A stretch of DNA of 64,000 bases from Paenacidovorax monticola (GTDB lineage Bacteria > Pseudomonadota > Gammaproteobacteria > Burkholderiales > Burkholderiaceae_C). The DNA lies in assembly GCF_014489595.1 (NCBI RefSeq), contig NZ_CP060790.1:3658001-3722000 (forward strand), read 5' to 3'. Position 1 is the first letter of the stretch, and every line of letters begins with the position of its first letter. Below the pieces are notes generated by a model that was not told the DNA's origin, searched no databases, and saw nothing but the letters and a program-made list of their open reading frames with translations. Below are positions 38,293 to 52,928 of this stretch, one piece after another. The position numbers and the translations under genes are program-made.

Positions 38293-39975
38293 ATGGCCAT
38301 CAATGCCGCCAGCGTGGGAGCGAGCCATTCGGCTCCCCGGCCGATGTCGCCGGAGGAGCGCAAGGTGATCTTTGCGTCGTCCCTCGGCACCGTGTTCGAG
38401 TGGTACGACTTTTACCTCTACGGCTCGCTTGCCGCGATCATCGCCAAGCAGTTCTTCAGCGGCCTCGATGCGGGCTCTGCCTTCATCTTCGCGCTGCTGG
38501 CCTTCGCCGCAGGCTTCATCGTGCGCCCCTTTGGCGCGCTGGTGTTCGGCCGCCTGGGCGACATGATCGGCCGCAAATACACCTTCCTGGTCACCATCCT
38601 GATCATGGGCCTGTCCACGTTCATCGTGGGCGTGCTGCCCACCTACGCCAGCATCGGCGTGGCGGCGCCCGTGATCCTGATCGCCCTGCGCCTGCTGCAA
38701 GGCCTGGCGCTGGGCGGTGAGTACGGCGGTGCCGCCACCTACGTGGCCGAGCATGCGCCGCACGGCAAGCGCGGTGCCTACACGGCCTGGATCCAGACCA
38801 CGGCCACGCTGGGTCTGTTCCTGTCGCTGCTCGTGATCCTGGGCACCCGCACCGCCCTGGGCGAGGAAGCCTTCGGCGACTGGGGCTGGCGCATTCCGTT
38901 CCTGGTGTCCATCCTGCTGCTGGGCATCTCGGTGTGGATCCGCCTGTCGCTGTCCGAGTCGCCCGCCTTCCAGAAGATGAAGGCCGAGGGCAAGACCTCC
39001 AAGGCGCCTCTGGCCGAATCGTTCGGCCAGTGGAAGAACCTGAAGATCGTGATCCTCGCGCTGGTGGGCCTCACCGCCGGCCAGGCCGTCGTGTGGTACA
39101 CGGGCCAGTTCTACGCGCTCTTCTTCCTCACGCAGCAGCTGAAGGTGGACGCCGTCACGGCCAACCTGATGATCGCCGCCGCGCTGCTGATCGGCACGCC
39201 CTTCTTCGTGGTGTTCGGCTCGCTGTCCGACAAGATCGGCCGCAAGCCCATCATCATGCTGGGCTGCGTGCTGGCCGTGCTGACCTACTTCCCCGTGTTC
39301 AAGGCACTGACCGAGGCCGCCAACCCCGACCTGGCCGCCGCGCAGGCCAAGAACAAGGTGGTGGTCGTGGCCGATCCTGCCGAGTGCTCGTTCCAGTTCA
39401 ACCCCACGGGCACGGTCAAGTTCACCAGCTCGTGCGACATCGCCAAGCAGGTGCTGGCCGCCGGTTCGGTGAGCTATGACAACGAGGCCGCCCCGGCCGG
39501 TACGCCCGCCGTCATCAAGATCGGCGAGACCTCGATCCCGAGCTATGCCTCCAAGGGCCTGCCCGCCGACGAAGCCAAGGCCAAGGATGCCGCCTTCAAG
39601 AAGGCCGTGGCCGAGACCCTGAAGAAGGAAGGCTACCCGAGCAAGGCCGATCCCGCCAAGATGAACAAGGTCATGATGATCGTCATCCTGACCTACCTGG
39701 TGATCCTGGTGACCATGGTGTACGGCCCCATTGCCGCGATGCTCGTGGAAATGTTCCCCACCCGCATCCGCTACACCTCGATGAGCCTGCCGTACCACAT
39801 CGGCAACGGCTGGTTTGGCGGCCTGCTGCCTACCATGTCGTTCGCCATCGTGGCGCAGACCGGCAACATGTACAACGGCCTGTGGTACCCCATCGTGATT
39901 GCCGGGGTGACCGCGGTGATCGGCACGCTGTTCATCCGCGAAACCAAGGACGTGGATATCTACGCCAACGACTGA
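38293..39975 (+). CDS. MFS transporter, metabolite:H+ symporter (MHS) family with large loop
   Basis: A 560-residue MHS transporter. N-half: SSLGTVFEWYDFYLYG, the RPFGALVFGRLGDMIGRKYTF loop and LGGEYGGAATYVAEHAP, all typical. A second GSLSDKIGRKPI loop follows near residue 310. The odd part is an insert of about 115 residues (about 341-458) between two helices in the C-half, with cysteines at 365 and 381. It is polar and not membrane-spanning. Good AGGAGA ribosome site before 38293. Likely imports a carboxylate or betaine-like solute; substrate unknown. Confidence 0.92.
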   Translation: MAINAASVGASHSAPRPMSPEERKVIFASSLGTVFEWYDFYLYGSLAAIIAKQFFSGLDAGSAFIFALLAFAAGFIVRPFGALVFGRLGDMIGRKYTFLVTILIMGLSTFIVGVLPTYASIGVAAPVILIALRLLQGLALGGEYGGAATYVAEHAPHGKRGAYTAWIQTTATLGLFLSLLVILGTRTALGEEAFGDWGWRIPFLVSILLLGISVWIRLSLSESPAFQKMKAEGKTSKAPLAESFGQWKNLKIVILALVGLTAGQAVVWYTGQFYALFFLTQQLKVDAVTANLMIAAALLIGTPFFVVFGSLSDKIGRKPIIMLGCVLAVLTYFPVFKALTEAANPDLAAAQAKNKVVVVADPAECSFQFNPTGTVKFTSSCDIAKQVLAAGSVSYDNEAAPAGTPAVIKIGETSIPSYASKGLPADEAKAKDAAFKKAVAETLKKEGYPSKADPAKMNKVMMIVILTYLVILVTMVYGPIAAMLVEMFPTRIRYTSMSLPYHIGNGWFGGLLPTMSFAIVAQTGNMYNGLWYPIVIAGVTAVIGTLFIRETKDVDIYAND

Positions 39976-40209
39976 ACCTGACCGGGGTGCACGCGTTGCT
40001 CCCGCATGACAAGGCCGCGGACATACGGATATTCCCCCATGTTCCGCGCCAAAGTGTGGTAGCAACGCATCACTTCGGACAGTTCCGACCCTCGTTTTTC
40101 GGCCGATGCACCTAAAATTTCGGGAGTAGCCGCATATGTGCTCGCCGGTTATCCGACGCCAGCCGTGCCTCTACCACCCGATGGATTAAAAGCATTCAAG
40201 GAAAATCAC
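39976..40209 (+). promoter_or_regulatory. Porin promoter and leader
   Basis: The 234-base gap has no gene. An AT-rich CCTAAAATTTC near 40110 may be the -10 region of the porin, giving a leader of about 90 bases. GCGGACAT (near 40017) and ATGTTCCGC (near 40039) form an imperfect stem shortly after the transporter stop. Porin leaders are often small-RNA targets, but none can be shown here. Confidence 0.3.
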
Positions 40210-41187
40210 ATGCAAAAACCGAATCGTCTGCTGCTGGCTCTGCTGGCTGTTCTGGGCAGCACCACTGCCATGGCGCAAAGCAGCGTCACCCTGTACGGCC
40301 GCGTGAACACGACCGTCGAGCGCCAAAAGGTGGGTGATGTCAGCACCACGGGCCTGTTCAACAACTCTTCGCGCTTCGGCTTCAAGGGCGTGGAAGACCT
40401 GGGTGGCGGCCTGAAGGCTGGCTTCCAACTGGAAAGCGGCTTCAGCTCCGACACCGGCGCTTCCGCCTCCACCTTCTTCGGCCGTCAGAGCGAAGTGAAC
40501 CTGTCGGGCAACTTCGGCATGCTGCGCCTGGGCAACTTCTTCCCCGAGTCGTACTTCGCCACCGCCGACTACGTGAGCATGCACAACCATGACACGGGTT
40601 CGTCGAGCGACGCCCTGTACCAAGACCCCGTCTGGTTCGGCGGCACCAACAAGGCCCTGGGCACCGGCAACAAGGTGGCCTACCGTACCCCCAGCTTCGG
40701 CGGTCTGACCGTCGAAGGCGCCGTGATCCTGAAGGAAACGGTCACCGGCGGCAAGAACGGCCTCGATCTGGCTGCCAACTACAACGCTGGCCCCCTGGCT
40801 CTGGGCGCTGGCTACAGCAAGATCGGCGGCGACAACCAGTTCGCCCTGCGCGGCTTCTACTCGCTGGGCCAGTTCCTGGTGGGCGGCTACTACCAGCGCA
40901 ACGACGAAGATGCACGCGGCACGCGCAACAACTTCCGTCTGGCCGGTGCCTACCTGCTGGGTGCTTCCGAGTTCCACGTGAACGTGGGCCGTGCCAACGC
41001 CTGGAGCAAGATCTCCAACTCGGCCGCCACCCAGTACACGCTGGCCTACAACTACAACCTGAGCAAGCGCACCAAGCTGTACGGCTACTACACCCGTGTG
41101 AACAACGGCACCAGCGCTGCCTACAACGTGTCCACCCCCGGCCAAGACTTCAGCTCGCTGGCAGTGGGCGTTCGCCACAACTTCTAA
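40210..41187 (+). CDS. Gram-negative porin (Burkholderiales OmpC-like type)
   Basis: A 325-residue outer-membrane porin with signal peptide (LLLALLAVLGSTTAMA-Q). The mature start SSVTLYGRVNTTVE is typical. Periodic beta-strands with aromatic girdles follow, and the terminal phenylalanine (VRHNF) is recognised by the Bam machinery. SRFGFKGVEDLGGGLKAGFQ is a family signature. Codon use is shifted toward a small set of codons compared with neighbours, as expected for a highly expressed gene. It is followed by a strong terminator. Confidence 0.95.
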   Translation: MQKPNRLLLALLAVLGSTTAMAQSSVTLYGRVNTTVERQKVGDVSTTGLFNNSSRFGFKGVEDLGGGLKAGFQLESGFSSDTGASASTFFGRQSEVNLSGNFGMLRLGNFFPESYFATADYVSMHNHDTGSSSDALYQDPVWFGGTNKALGTGNKVAYRTPSFGGLTVEGAVILKETVTGGKNGLDLAANYNAGPLALGAGYSKIGGDNQFALRGFYSLGQFLVGGYYQRNDEDARGTRNNFRLAGAYLLGASEFHVNVGRANAWSKISNSAATQYTLAYNYNLSKRTKLYGYYTRVNNGTSAAYNVSTPGQDFSSLAVGVRHNF

Positions 41188-41236
41188 GCCCGCTGCGCGC
41201 TGGCTTTGGCCAGCGCAGTGTGCCTTTGAAGCATGA

Positions 41237-41269
41237 GGCCTCACACCCGTTGGGTGTGGGGCTTTTTTT
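41237..41269 (+). terminator. Rho-independent terminator of the porin gene
   Basis: Stem CCTCACACCC / GGGTGTGGGG with a short GTT loop, directly followed by C and a run of seven T (41263-41269). It lies 50 bases after the porin stop. Confidence 0.9.
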
Positions 41270-41301
41270 CAACCCTCAGTCCACTCAACAAGGAGATTCG
41301 T

Positions 41302-41499
41302 ATGTGGAAAATCGTGGTCGGCTTCATTTTGTTCGCAGCACTTTCGCTGTTCGTCATCATGAAGGCAGGGGACAAGGTGGACATGAGCGGTGAAAAGCAC
41401 GGTGCCGATGCCGTGCACGCTCCCGAGGCCCCCGCGGCCGCCGCCAGCGCTCCTGCTGCCGTTCCTGCGGCACCGGCATCCGCCGCCAGCGCGCAGTAA
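41302..41499 (+). CDS. Small membrane protein with Ala/Pro-rich tail
   Basis: A 65-residue protein with one N-terminal membrane helix (WKIVVGFILFAALSLFVIM) and a low-complexity tail rich in Ala, Pro and Ser. An AAGGAGATTCG ribosome site sits just before the ATG, supporting real translation. It is flanked by the porin terminator and a second terminator, so it is probably its own unit. No family recognised; the tail looks periplasmic or cytoplasmic and unstructured. Confidence 0.75.
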   Translation: MWKIVVGFILFAALSLFVIMKAGDKVDMSGEKHGADAVHAPEAPAAAASAPAAVPAAPASAASAQ

Positions 41500-41533
41500 T
41501 GCCGTCGCATTACCTGGGCGATTAACGCCCATG

Positions 41534-41561
41534 AAAAAAAGCCCGCGTTTGCGGGCTTTTT
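41534..41561. terminator. Bidirectional rho-independent terminator
   Basis: Stem GCCCGC-GTTT-GCGGGC flanked by A run (41534-41540) and T run (41557-41561). It serves the small membrane-protein gene on the plus strand and the ABC binding-protein gene arriving from the minus strand. Confidence 0.9.
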
Positions 41562-41582
41562 GATTTTCGGGCCGGTAATCGG

Positions 41583-42694
41583 TCAGCGCATGAAACGGCC
41601 ATCGCTGCCGATGATCGACAGGTCGGCAAAATCCAGTCCCGTGTGGTCGTCGGCGCTGTAGCTCACCTCCAGGCCGCCCAGGTCGAATTTGTTGAGGCTT
41701 TCCAGCGCGGCCTGGATCTTGTCGCGCGACGGCTTGGGGCCCGCGCGGCGCAGTCCCTCGACCAGCACCTTGGCGGCGGCGAAGCCCTCCAGCATGGCGG
41801 GGCTGACTTCCTTGCCGCCCTGGGCCTTGGCAATCTCCTGGGCCTCGCGCACGAGCGGGAAGTTGAGCGAGCGCTCGTTCGGGAACACCTGGGTGACGAT
41901 CACTCCGCGCCCGTTGCTTCCCAGGCTCTTGATGAAGCCCGAGGAGGCGTTGTTCGACAGCGTGACCATCTGGGCCCCCGAGCCGGCCGCGCGGAAGGCC
42001 GCGTAGCCATCCACCACGGCGGTGCCCGAGGCGATCATCAGCACGGCCTGCGCCTGCGACTGCACGACCCTGGGGCAATGGTGCTGAAATCGGGCTTGGC
42101 GCGGTCGAACTTCTCCAGCACTACGGGCTTGAGCTTGGCGGCCGCCAGGCCCTTCTGCGCACCGGCGAGGCCGTCCGCGCCGAAGCTGTCGTCGGCCAGT
42201 ACCACGCCGATGCGCGTGATGCCCATCGAGGCCAGGTGGGTCACGGCCTTCTCGGCCTCGCGCTGGTAGGTGGCGCGCACGTTGAAGATGTTCTTGCGCA
42301 CGGGCTGGTGCAGCACCATGGCCCCCGTGGAGGGGCCTACCAGCGCCACTCCGTGCTTGTCGAGCAGCGGGATCATGGCTTCGGTGTGGGGCGTGCCGCG
42401 GGTGAGGAACATGGCGGACACGTTTTTTTCCTCGATGAGCTTGCGCGCGTTCTCGGCCGCCAGCTTGGGGTCGAACTTGTCGTCCAGGGACACCAGTTCG
42501 ATCTTCTGCCCGTTCACTCCGCCGCGCGCGTTCACGTGGTCGAGGTAGAGCTTGGCGCCCTGCGTGGTCTCCTGCACCCCGGCCGCCACGGCGCCCGAGA
42601 AGCCGGCCGTCTGGCCGATCACGATCTGTCCATGGCTGGTCCCCAGCGCGGCCGCCAGCGCCAGGGCCGTCCAGGCCTTCTGCCATCCTCTCAT
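41583..42694 (-). CDS. ABC transporter substrate-binding protein, branched-chain amino acid type (frameshifted)
   Basis: A type 1 periplasmic binding protein of about 370 residues in two frames. The first part has a signal peptide ending GTSHG-Q, QTAGFSGAVAAGVQETTQG and GARLY-like segments, and LVSLDDKFDPKLAAENARKL. The second part has AAFRAAGSGAQMVTLSNN and ends GRFMR. The break is in the G run 42072-42075 (plus strand): one more base restores STIAPRVVQSQAQ. AGGAGA ribosome site before 42694. No permease or ATPase genes nearby, so it may serve a transporter encoded elsewhere. Confidence 0.87.
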
Positions 42695-42893
42695 GCCTTG
42701 TCTCCTTGTATGAATCCGGAGCCGTAGTCTATGCACAGACGGGGGCCGGAATGTCTGGTGTCCGACACAGATGCGCGAGATTTGTCACTGAGGCGGCAAT
42801 CCTCCGCGCTGGCGCAGGCCGCAGGACAGGGCGCCAGCACGTCTGGCCGCGCAAGCCTAGAATGTTCCGCCCCACCCCAGAAAGACCACCGGT

Positions 42894-48631
<5,738 letters not shown>

Positions 48632-48712
48632 ACGGTCCCTGGATGCCGGCAGCCGGCGCAGGCGGTAGTTTCCGCCAGCGCAGGGCGGCCTCGCTTTTTG
48701 GGGGGCTGGCGG
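48632..48712. other. Convergent gap after uvrA
   Basis: An 81-base convergent gap with GCCGGC repeats and a GGCGG-TAGTTT-CCGCC stem (about 48670-48686). A CTTTTT run lies 15 bases later, so it may be a weak terminator; stem and T run are too far apart to be sure. Confidence 0.3.
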
Positions 48713-49411
48713 TCAAGCCACCTTGCGTGCCGGTGCCAGGGCATCCCCCAGCTTGGCCCAGTCCTTGCCGCTCAGGTGCGGCTGCACGGCATGGAGTGTG
48801 GCCGTGAACACCGGCACGGAGGCGCTGGCGCGCAGGGCTGCCAGCGTTTCGGCTCGTTCGGTGGGGGGCAGGGCCGGGATCATCCAGCGCAGCATGGCCA
48901 GATTCTCGGCTGGAGGGGTGGCTGCGAGGATGCGGCCTTGCAGGGCCTGCAGCTCGCTGTCGCTGTAGCAGGCCCACAGCACGGGGTTGTGCTCTACCTC
49001 TTCGGCCAGCATGTGGTCCAGGTTCTCGGCCGTGAAGATGCACAGCTTGCGGTACAGGTCCTGTGCGCAGGCGGCCCGCTGCGTGGCGGGGCAGGCTGTA
49101 CCCAGGCGGGCTGCGGCCTCGTGCAGGCCCACGATGGCTGCGCGCTGTTGCGTGTGCTCGCAGGCGGCGTAGCGGCTGGTGCCGGGGGCCCGCATTTCCA
49201 GCGCGGGGTGAATGAAGTCGTTTTCGTGCCGCATGTGGCTTGCGCATGCCACCGAGAGGGCCAGCACGCGCTCGCACAGGTCGTGCAGGTCGGTGGCATC
49301 GTGCACGTCGACACGACCCGCGGCGTGCAGGGTCTCCATCATCATGGAGCGCAGGGCTTTGTGGATGGGGGCGTAGAGATCGACGCGCGGTGTGGCGGGA
49401 GTGGAATTCAT
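48713..49411 (-). CDS. Hemerythrin-like (HHE) domain protein
   Basis: A 232-residue, mostly helical protein. An iron-ligand pattern of the hemerythrin type is visible: His in APIHKALR, the HENDFIH segment, EHTQQR and GLHEA, then ENLDHMLAEEVEHNPVLW (Glu-xxx-His and His). Hemerythrin domains bind a di-iron centre and sense or carry O2 or NO. No membrane segment or signal. Its ATG overlaps the stop of the Calx-beta protein gene by four bases, so the two are probably co-translated. Family assignment is by motif only. Confidence 0.72.
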   Translation of the reverse strand: MNSTPATPRVDLYAPIHKALRSMMMETLHAAGRVDVHDATDLHDLCERVLALSVACASHMRHENDFIHPALEMRAPGTSRYAACEHTQQRAAIVGLHEAAARLGTACPATQRAACAQDLYRKLCIFTAENLDHMLAEEVEHNPVLWACYSDSELQALQGRILAATPPAENLAMLRWMIPALPPTERAETLAALRASASVPVFTATLHAVQPHLSGKDWAKLGDALAPARKVA

Positions 49412-50870
49412 GCATGGCTCCGGGGTGCAGGGCGGTTCGCGCGCGGGGCAAGACGGCGGCGCAGTGCGGCCGCACCGATGAGCGTGGCAGAGAGCGCGAG
49501 CTGTCCCCAGTCCGACAGCGCGGGCACGGAGTGCGCGCCGCCGCCGGGGGGCGGCATGGTTCCGCCGTCGTCGTTGGTGATGGTGCCCACGCCCTCGCGG
49601 CTGCCGGGCGGCAGGATGGCGCCGGAGGCGTTGGCGAGGAAGACGCTGAACCGCTCGTCGGGTTCCACGGCCGTGTCGCCCTTGACCAGCACGGTAATGG
49701 TGCGGGGGCTGGAGTCGCCCGCCGACCAGTTCAGCGTGCCGGAGGCTTGCTGGTAGTCCGATGGCGCGGTGGCGCTGTCGTCGGCGGTGAACCACTCCAC
49801 GCTGACGTTGGATGGGGGGGAGACGACAGCGACACAAAGAAGCGCATGGGCGTGGTACCCCCGTTGCCTTCGGGCCCCGATGCGCTGCTGATCGACAGCG
49901 TGGGGAAGGGCGCGGGAGCATCGTCATTGAGGATGGTGCCGGTGCCCACGGTGGAGGCACCGCCGCCGACGCCCACGAGGTTGCTCAGCAGCACCTTGAG
50001 GGTTTCGCTGCTCTCGAAGGCGGTGTCGCCTTTGACCTTCACCGTGATGGTCTTCGGCATGGCATCGCCCGCTGCCCAGGTGAGGGTGCCGCTGGCGGCC
50101 ACGTAGTCCTCGCCAGCCCGTGCCTGCCAGCCATCGGCGGTGGCCCAGTCCAGGCTCACGCCGGCCGCGGGAGTCTTGTCGAGCGATACGGTGAACACCA
50201 TGTCGGTGGTGCCTGTGTGGCCCTCGTTCACGGACGCGTTGTTGATGGTGGCCAGCGGCGCGTCCATCACCAGGCGGCCCGGCGCCGGGTATTTGGCGAT
50301 GGAGGCGGTGGGCTCGCTTTCGTTGTAGCCGCCCAGGCAGGCGTCGGTCACGCCGTCGCCGGTGTTGCCCCACACGCCGCAGACCATGTTGAGCAGGGTG
50401 TAGTTGAACTCAGGGTTGTAGGGCGAGGTGCGCGCGGTGATGACCTCGACCCGGTCGCCGATCTTGTGCAGCGGGCTGCCGTCGCGCTGGTCTTGCCAGC
50501 GTTGTACCCAGATTTCGGCGTGCGTGGGTTTGCCCGCCTGGTCGGTCGCCAGGCGAAAGATGGTGGCGCGTGCGCCCGGCGAGTCGTGGCCGAAGGAGAG
50601 CGGGCCGTTGCTGAAGCGCCATCCGGTGATGAGGGGGCGCACATCGTCGCTGGTCGTCAGATGGGCTGGCAGCGGTGCGGCGGTAGTGAAGTAGCCGGTC
50701 ACGCTCTCGGTCGTGGCCAGGTCGGTGCAGGTACCGCCGCCGCAGGGCGTGGCGGCATTGCGGACGAGCGTGTAGGCGGGCGTGCTGAAGAGGTACTTTA
50801 CGTCGGCCTGCGCGGGCAGGCCGACAACCAGGGGGAGGACCGCGAGCGCGGCCCGTGTCCAGTGGGTCAT
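49408..50870 (-). CDS. Calx-beta repeat, IPTL-CTERM surface protein (frameshifted)
   Basis: About 487 residues in two frames. A signal peptide (LAVLPLVVGLPAQA-D) is followed by a beta-rich region with CGGGTCTDL. Two Calx-beta repeats come next: NNASVNEGHTG ... GTGTILNDD and SSASGPEGNGG ... GVGTITNDD. A C-terminal sorting tail reads VPALSDWGQLALSATLIGAAALRRR, matching the IPTL-CTERM pattern. The break lies in the G run 49814-49820, where one added base restores PPPSNVSVEWF. It is exported and probably processed at the C-terminus by an exosortase-like system. Its N-terminal part resembles the next gene's protein. Confidence 0.82.
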
Positions 50871-50932
50871 GGTGGATTCCAAAAGAGGGGCAGGCTGCCC
50901 CGGGGCGGGGCAGTCGCTGGGTGTGCCGAGGG

Positions 50933-51639
50933 TCAGGAGCGCCTGCGCCGCAGGCGGCGCGCGCCCAGGGCCGACGCGAGGAGGGTGGTGATGCCCAGCC
51001 CCGCCGCGCCCAGTGCCGGCACGGGCCGTGCGCCGGGGGCGGTGGTGCGCTGTCCCGCGCCCATATGCCCCCTGCGGGGTAGGCGGCGTGCGAGGACGAT
51101 GCGATGGGGTTGTGGCCCAGGCAGGTGTCGGCCATGCCGGCGGAGGACGTGGTGATGAGGGTGCAGGTGCCGTTGACCATTGTTGTGCCTGGCGAGATGG
51201 AGGCCCGCAGGTATTCGACGCGCTCGCCCGTCACATGCCCGCTGGCGGCGCCGTCTGTCCAGCGTGTGATCTCGACCAGCGAGTCGGTGATCTCGCCCGC
51301 GCTGTTGGTGGCCAGTCTGAAATTGAGCACGCGCACGCCGGGCGAGGCGGGAGTGAGGGTGATGGTGCCGTTGCTGAAACTCCAGCCGCTGACGAGCCCG
51401 TAGCTGTTGGTGGCGATCGACAGGTTGGCCGGCAGCGGGGCGGTGGTGGTGAAGGTGCCGCGCACACGCTCGCCGGCGGCCAGTGTCTGGCAGGTACCGT
51501 CGAAGGGGCCGCAGGGCGGGGTGAAGTTGGTGACGCTCGTGTACACCGGCGAGGTGAAGCGATAGCTCGTGGCGGCTTGCGCGGGCAGGCCGACGGCCAG
51601 GGCCAGGGCCGCGAGGGCGGTGTGAATCCAGCGGTTCAT
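50933..51639 (-). CDS. IPTL/VPxx-CTERM sorted exported protein (frameshifted)
   Basis: About 235 residues. A signal peptide (LAALALAVGLPAQA-A) comes first, then TSYRFTSPVYTSVTNFTPPCGPFDGTC. Its pattern of YLF/YRF start, PPCG.., GYFTT/GTFTT and GWRFSNG/GWSFSNG matches the N-terminal part of the Calx-beta protein gene downstream, so the two are paralogous there. The C-terminus, after restoring one base in the G run 51035-51039, is RPVPALGAAGLGITTLLAS followed by RRLRRRR, a sorting tail. Function unknown. Confidence 0.75.
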
Positions 51640-51662
51640 GAAAGGGGTTCCAGAAAAATGCA

Positions 51663-51683
51663 AACGCCCTGGGAATGGGCGTT
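51663..51683. promoter_or_regulatory. Inverted repeat upstream of IPTL protein gene
   Basis: AACGCCC (51663-51669) and GGGCGTT (51677-51683) with a 7-base spacer, 24 bases upstream of the start codon. It could be an operator or leader hairpin. Confidence 0.35.
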
Positions 51684-51707
51684 GGCGGCATTCTTGGAAA
51701 GCGCGGC

Positions 51708-51733
51708 GGCGCGCGCCATCCCCCAAGGGCTAC
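51708..51733 (-). promoter_or_regulatory. 26-bp conserved motif, copy A
   Basis: On the minus strand, GTAG-n-CCTTGGGGGATGG followed by CGCGCGCC. The same 26 bases, with one mismatch, lie upstream of the first LuxR-type gene (52828-52853). This copy overlaps that regulator's stop codon and sits 70-95 bases before the IPTL protein gene. Candidate binding site for the LuxR-type proteins. Confidence 0.5.
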
Positions 51734-52803
51734 GACGGCTGCGGCCGCAGGGTGCGGGCCAGGCCCTCCCAGTCGTTGGCGCCCGCCACGTCGAGGATGG
51801 TGGCCAGGTGCTTCTTGAGTGCGGCGTTGCTTACCCCGGCCAGCGCCAGGCTGTCCGCCCGTGCATGGCCCAGCCCGGCCAGGACGGCGATTTCGCGCTG
51901 CAGCGGCGTGAGCGGCAGCGCCAGCACGCGGCGCACCACGTCGATTTGCTGGGGGCGCTGGAGCTGCAGCGTCAGCAGCCACTGGGCAGCGCCGCTCGCG
52001 CTCGCCGTGCCGGCCAGCGGTTGCAGCGCGTGGATGCGCGCGTGCAGCAGTCCGCCGGGCACGGGGATGTGCCGCTGCTCACCGGGGCGCAGGTGCAGGT
52101 GGCGTGGCAAATCGACCGGCAGGTCGGCCGTGGTGGCGCCATACAGGCCCAGGCCCGGCAGATGGGCGTTCTGCAGCAGGTGCAGTGCGGCGGCGTCGGC
52201 CATGAGAGGACGGCAGCCATCACTGTCCAGCAGCACATGGCCGGTGGCCTGGGCGATGTTGTCCTGATCGGCCCCGGTCCTGAAGGCGCGGGCCAGGCTT
52301 ACGCCCGCGCGTTCCAGCCGGGCGGCCTGCTCATCGCTGAAGCCTGGGCCCGGAGCCCGGAACAGTGCCGCCACGGCGCGCGGACGGCCTTGCGCCTCCA
52401 CGCGCAGGTCCAGCGTGTGCTCATGGCCGTTGGGGCGCATCAGCAGGTTGTGGCTGTTGGAGCGGTAGTGCGCGGCGCCGGGCGACAGCAGCCTCCCCAC
52501 GCGCGGTCCGTCGGGCCGGGCCAGGGCAACGATGTTGGGCTCGCCCGGGGCCGCGAACAGGTGGAACTCGTTGAGGAACAGGTTGCGCACGCTGGCGGGC
52601 GAGTCCTCGTGGTGGAAGCCCGCAGGCTGGCCGTCGTCGTGAAGCCAGAACAGGGCGGCGGCGTCGGCTCCCACCAGTTGGCGCAGCAGGGCGCATACCT
52701 CGGCGGCAATGGGCGCCAGGCCCAGTCCCAGGCGGCACAGCATGTCCAGCGCCTGCCAGGCGGCGGCGTCTTGCGGAGCGCGGGAGGGGCGTACTGCGGG
52801 CAT
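51730..52803 (-). CDS. LuxR-type HTH regulator with GAF-like N-terminus (paralogue 1)
   Basis: A 357-residue protein from the ATG at 52803. That start aligns with the start of the neighbouring paralogue; ATG 52839 would extend into the conserved motif. Residues about 10-190 look like a GAF/sensor domain (LGADAAALFW-type strand, HEDSPASVRNLFLNEF). The C-terminal about 65 residues (LPLTPLQREIAVLAGLGHARAD and SNAALKKHLATILDVAGA) follow the LuxR helix-turn-helix pattern. It is very similar to the protein at 52929. Likely regulates the IPTL genes just downstream. Confidence 0.82.
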   Translation of the reverse strand: MPAVRPSRAPQDAAAWQALDMLCRLGLGLAPIAAEVCALLRQLVGADAAALFWLHDDGQPAGFHHEDSPASVRNLFLNEFHLFAAPGEPNIVALARPDGPRVGRLLSPGAAHYRSNSHNLLMRPNGHEHTLDLRVEAQGRPRAVAALFRAPGPGFSDEQAARLERAGVSLARAFRTGADQDNIAQATGHVLLDSDGCRPLMADAAALHLLQNAHLPGLGLYGATTADLPVDLPRHLHLRPGEQRHIPVPGGLLHARIHALQPLAGTASASGAAQWLLTLQLQRPQQIDVVRRVLALPLTPLQREIAVLAGLGHARADSLALAGVSNAALKKHLATILDVAGANDWEGLARTLRPQPS

Positions 52804-52827
52804 CGTGCGATTGTGGGCATGCAGCGG

Positions 52828-52853
52828 GGCGCGCGCCATCCCCCAAGGTCTAC
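52828..52853 (-). promoter_or_regulatory. 26-bp conserved motif, copy B
   Basis: The same GTAG-n-CCTTGGGGGATGG-CGCGCGCC sequence as at 51708-51733 with one mismatch. It is 25-50 bases before the start of the first LuxR-type gene. The distance suits a promoter-proximal operator for autoregulation. Confidence 0.5.
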
Positions 52854-52928
52854 CAAGGGTTTGCTATGTTTTATGGAGCGCTTTGCGCTTTCTGGATGGG
52901 CTTTGGCAGGCGATCTCTTTCTCAAGCA

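Noticed and set aside
48858-49960. Extension of the hemerythrin-like protein into the Calx-beta gene region
   Set aside because: The upstream extension is the out-of-frame translation of the Calx-beta coding sequence; the ATG at 49411 gives a sensible start and an ATGA overlap.
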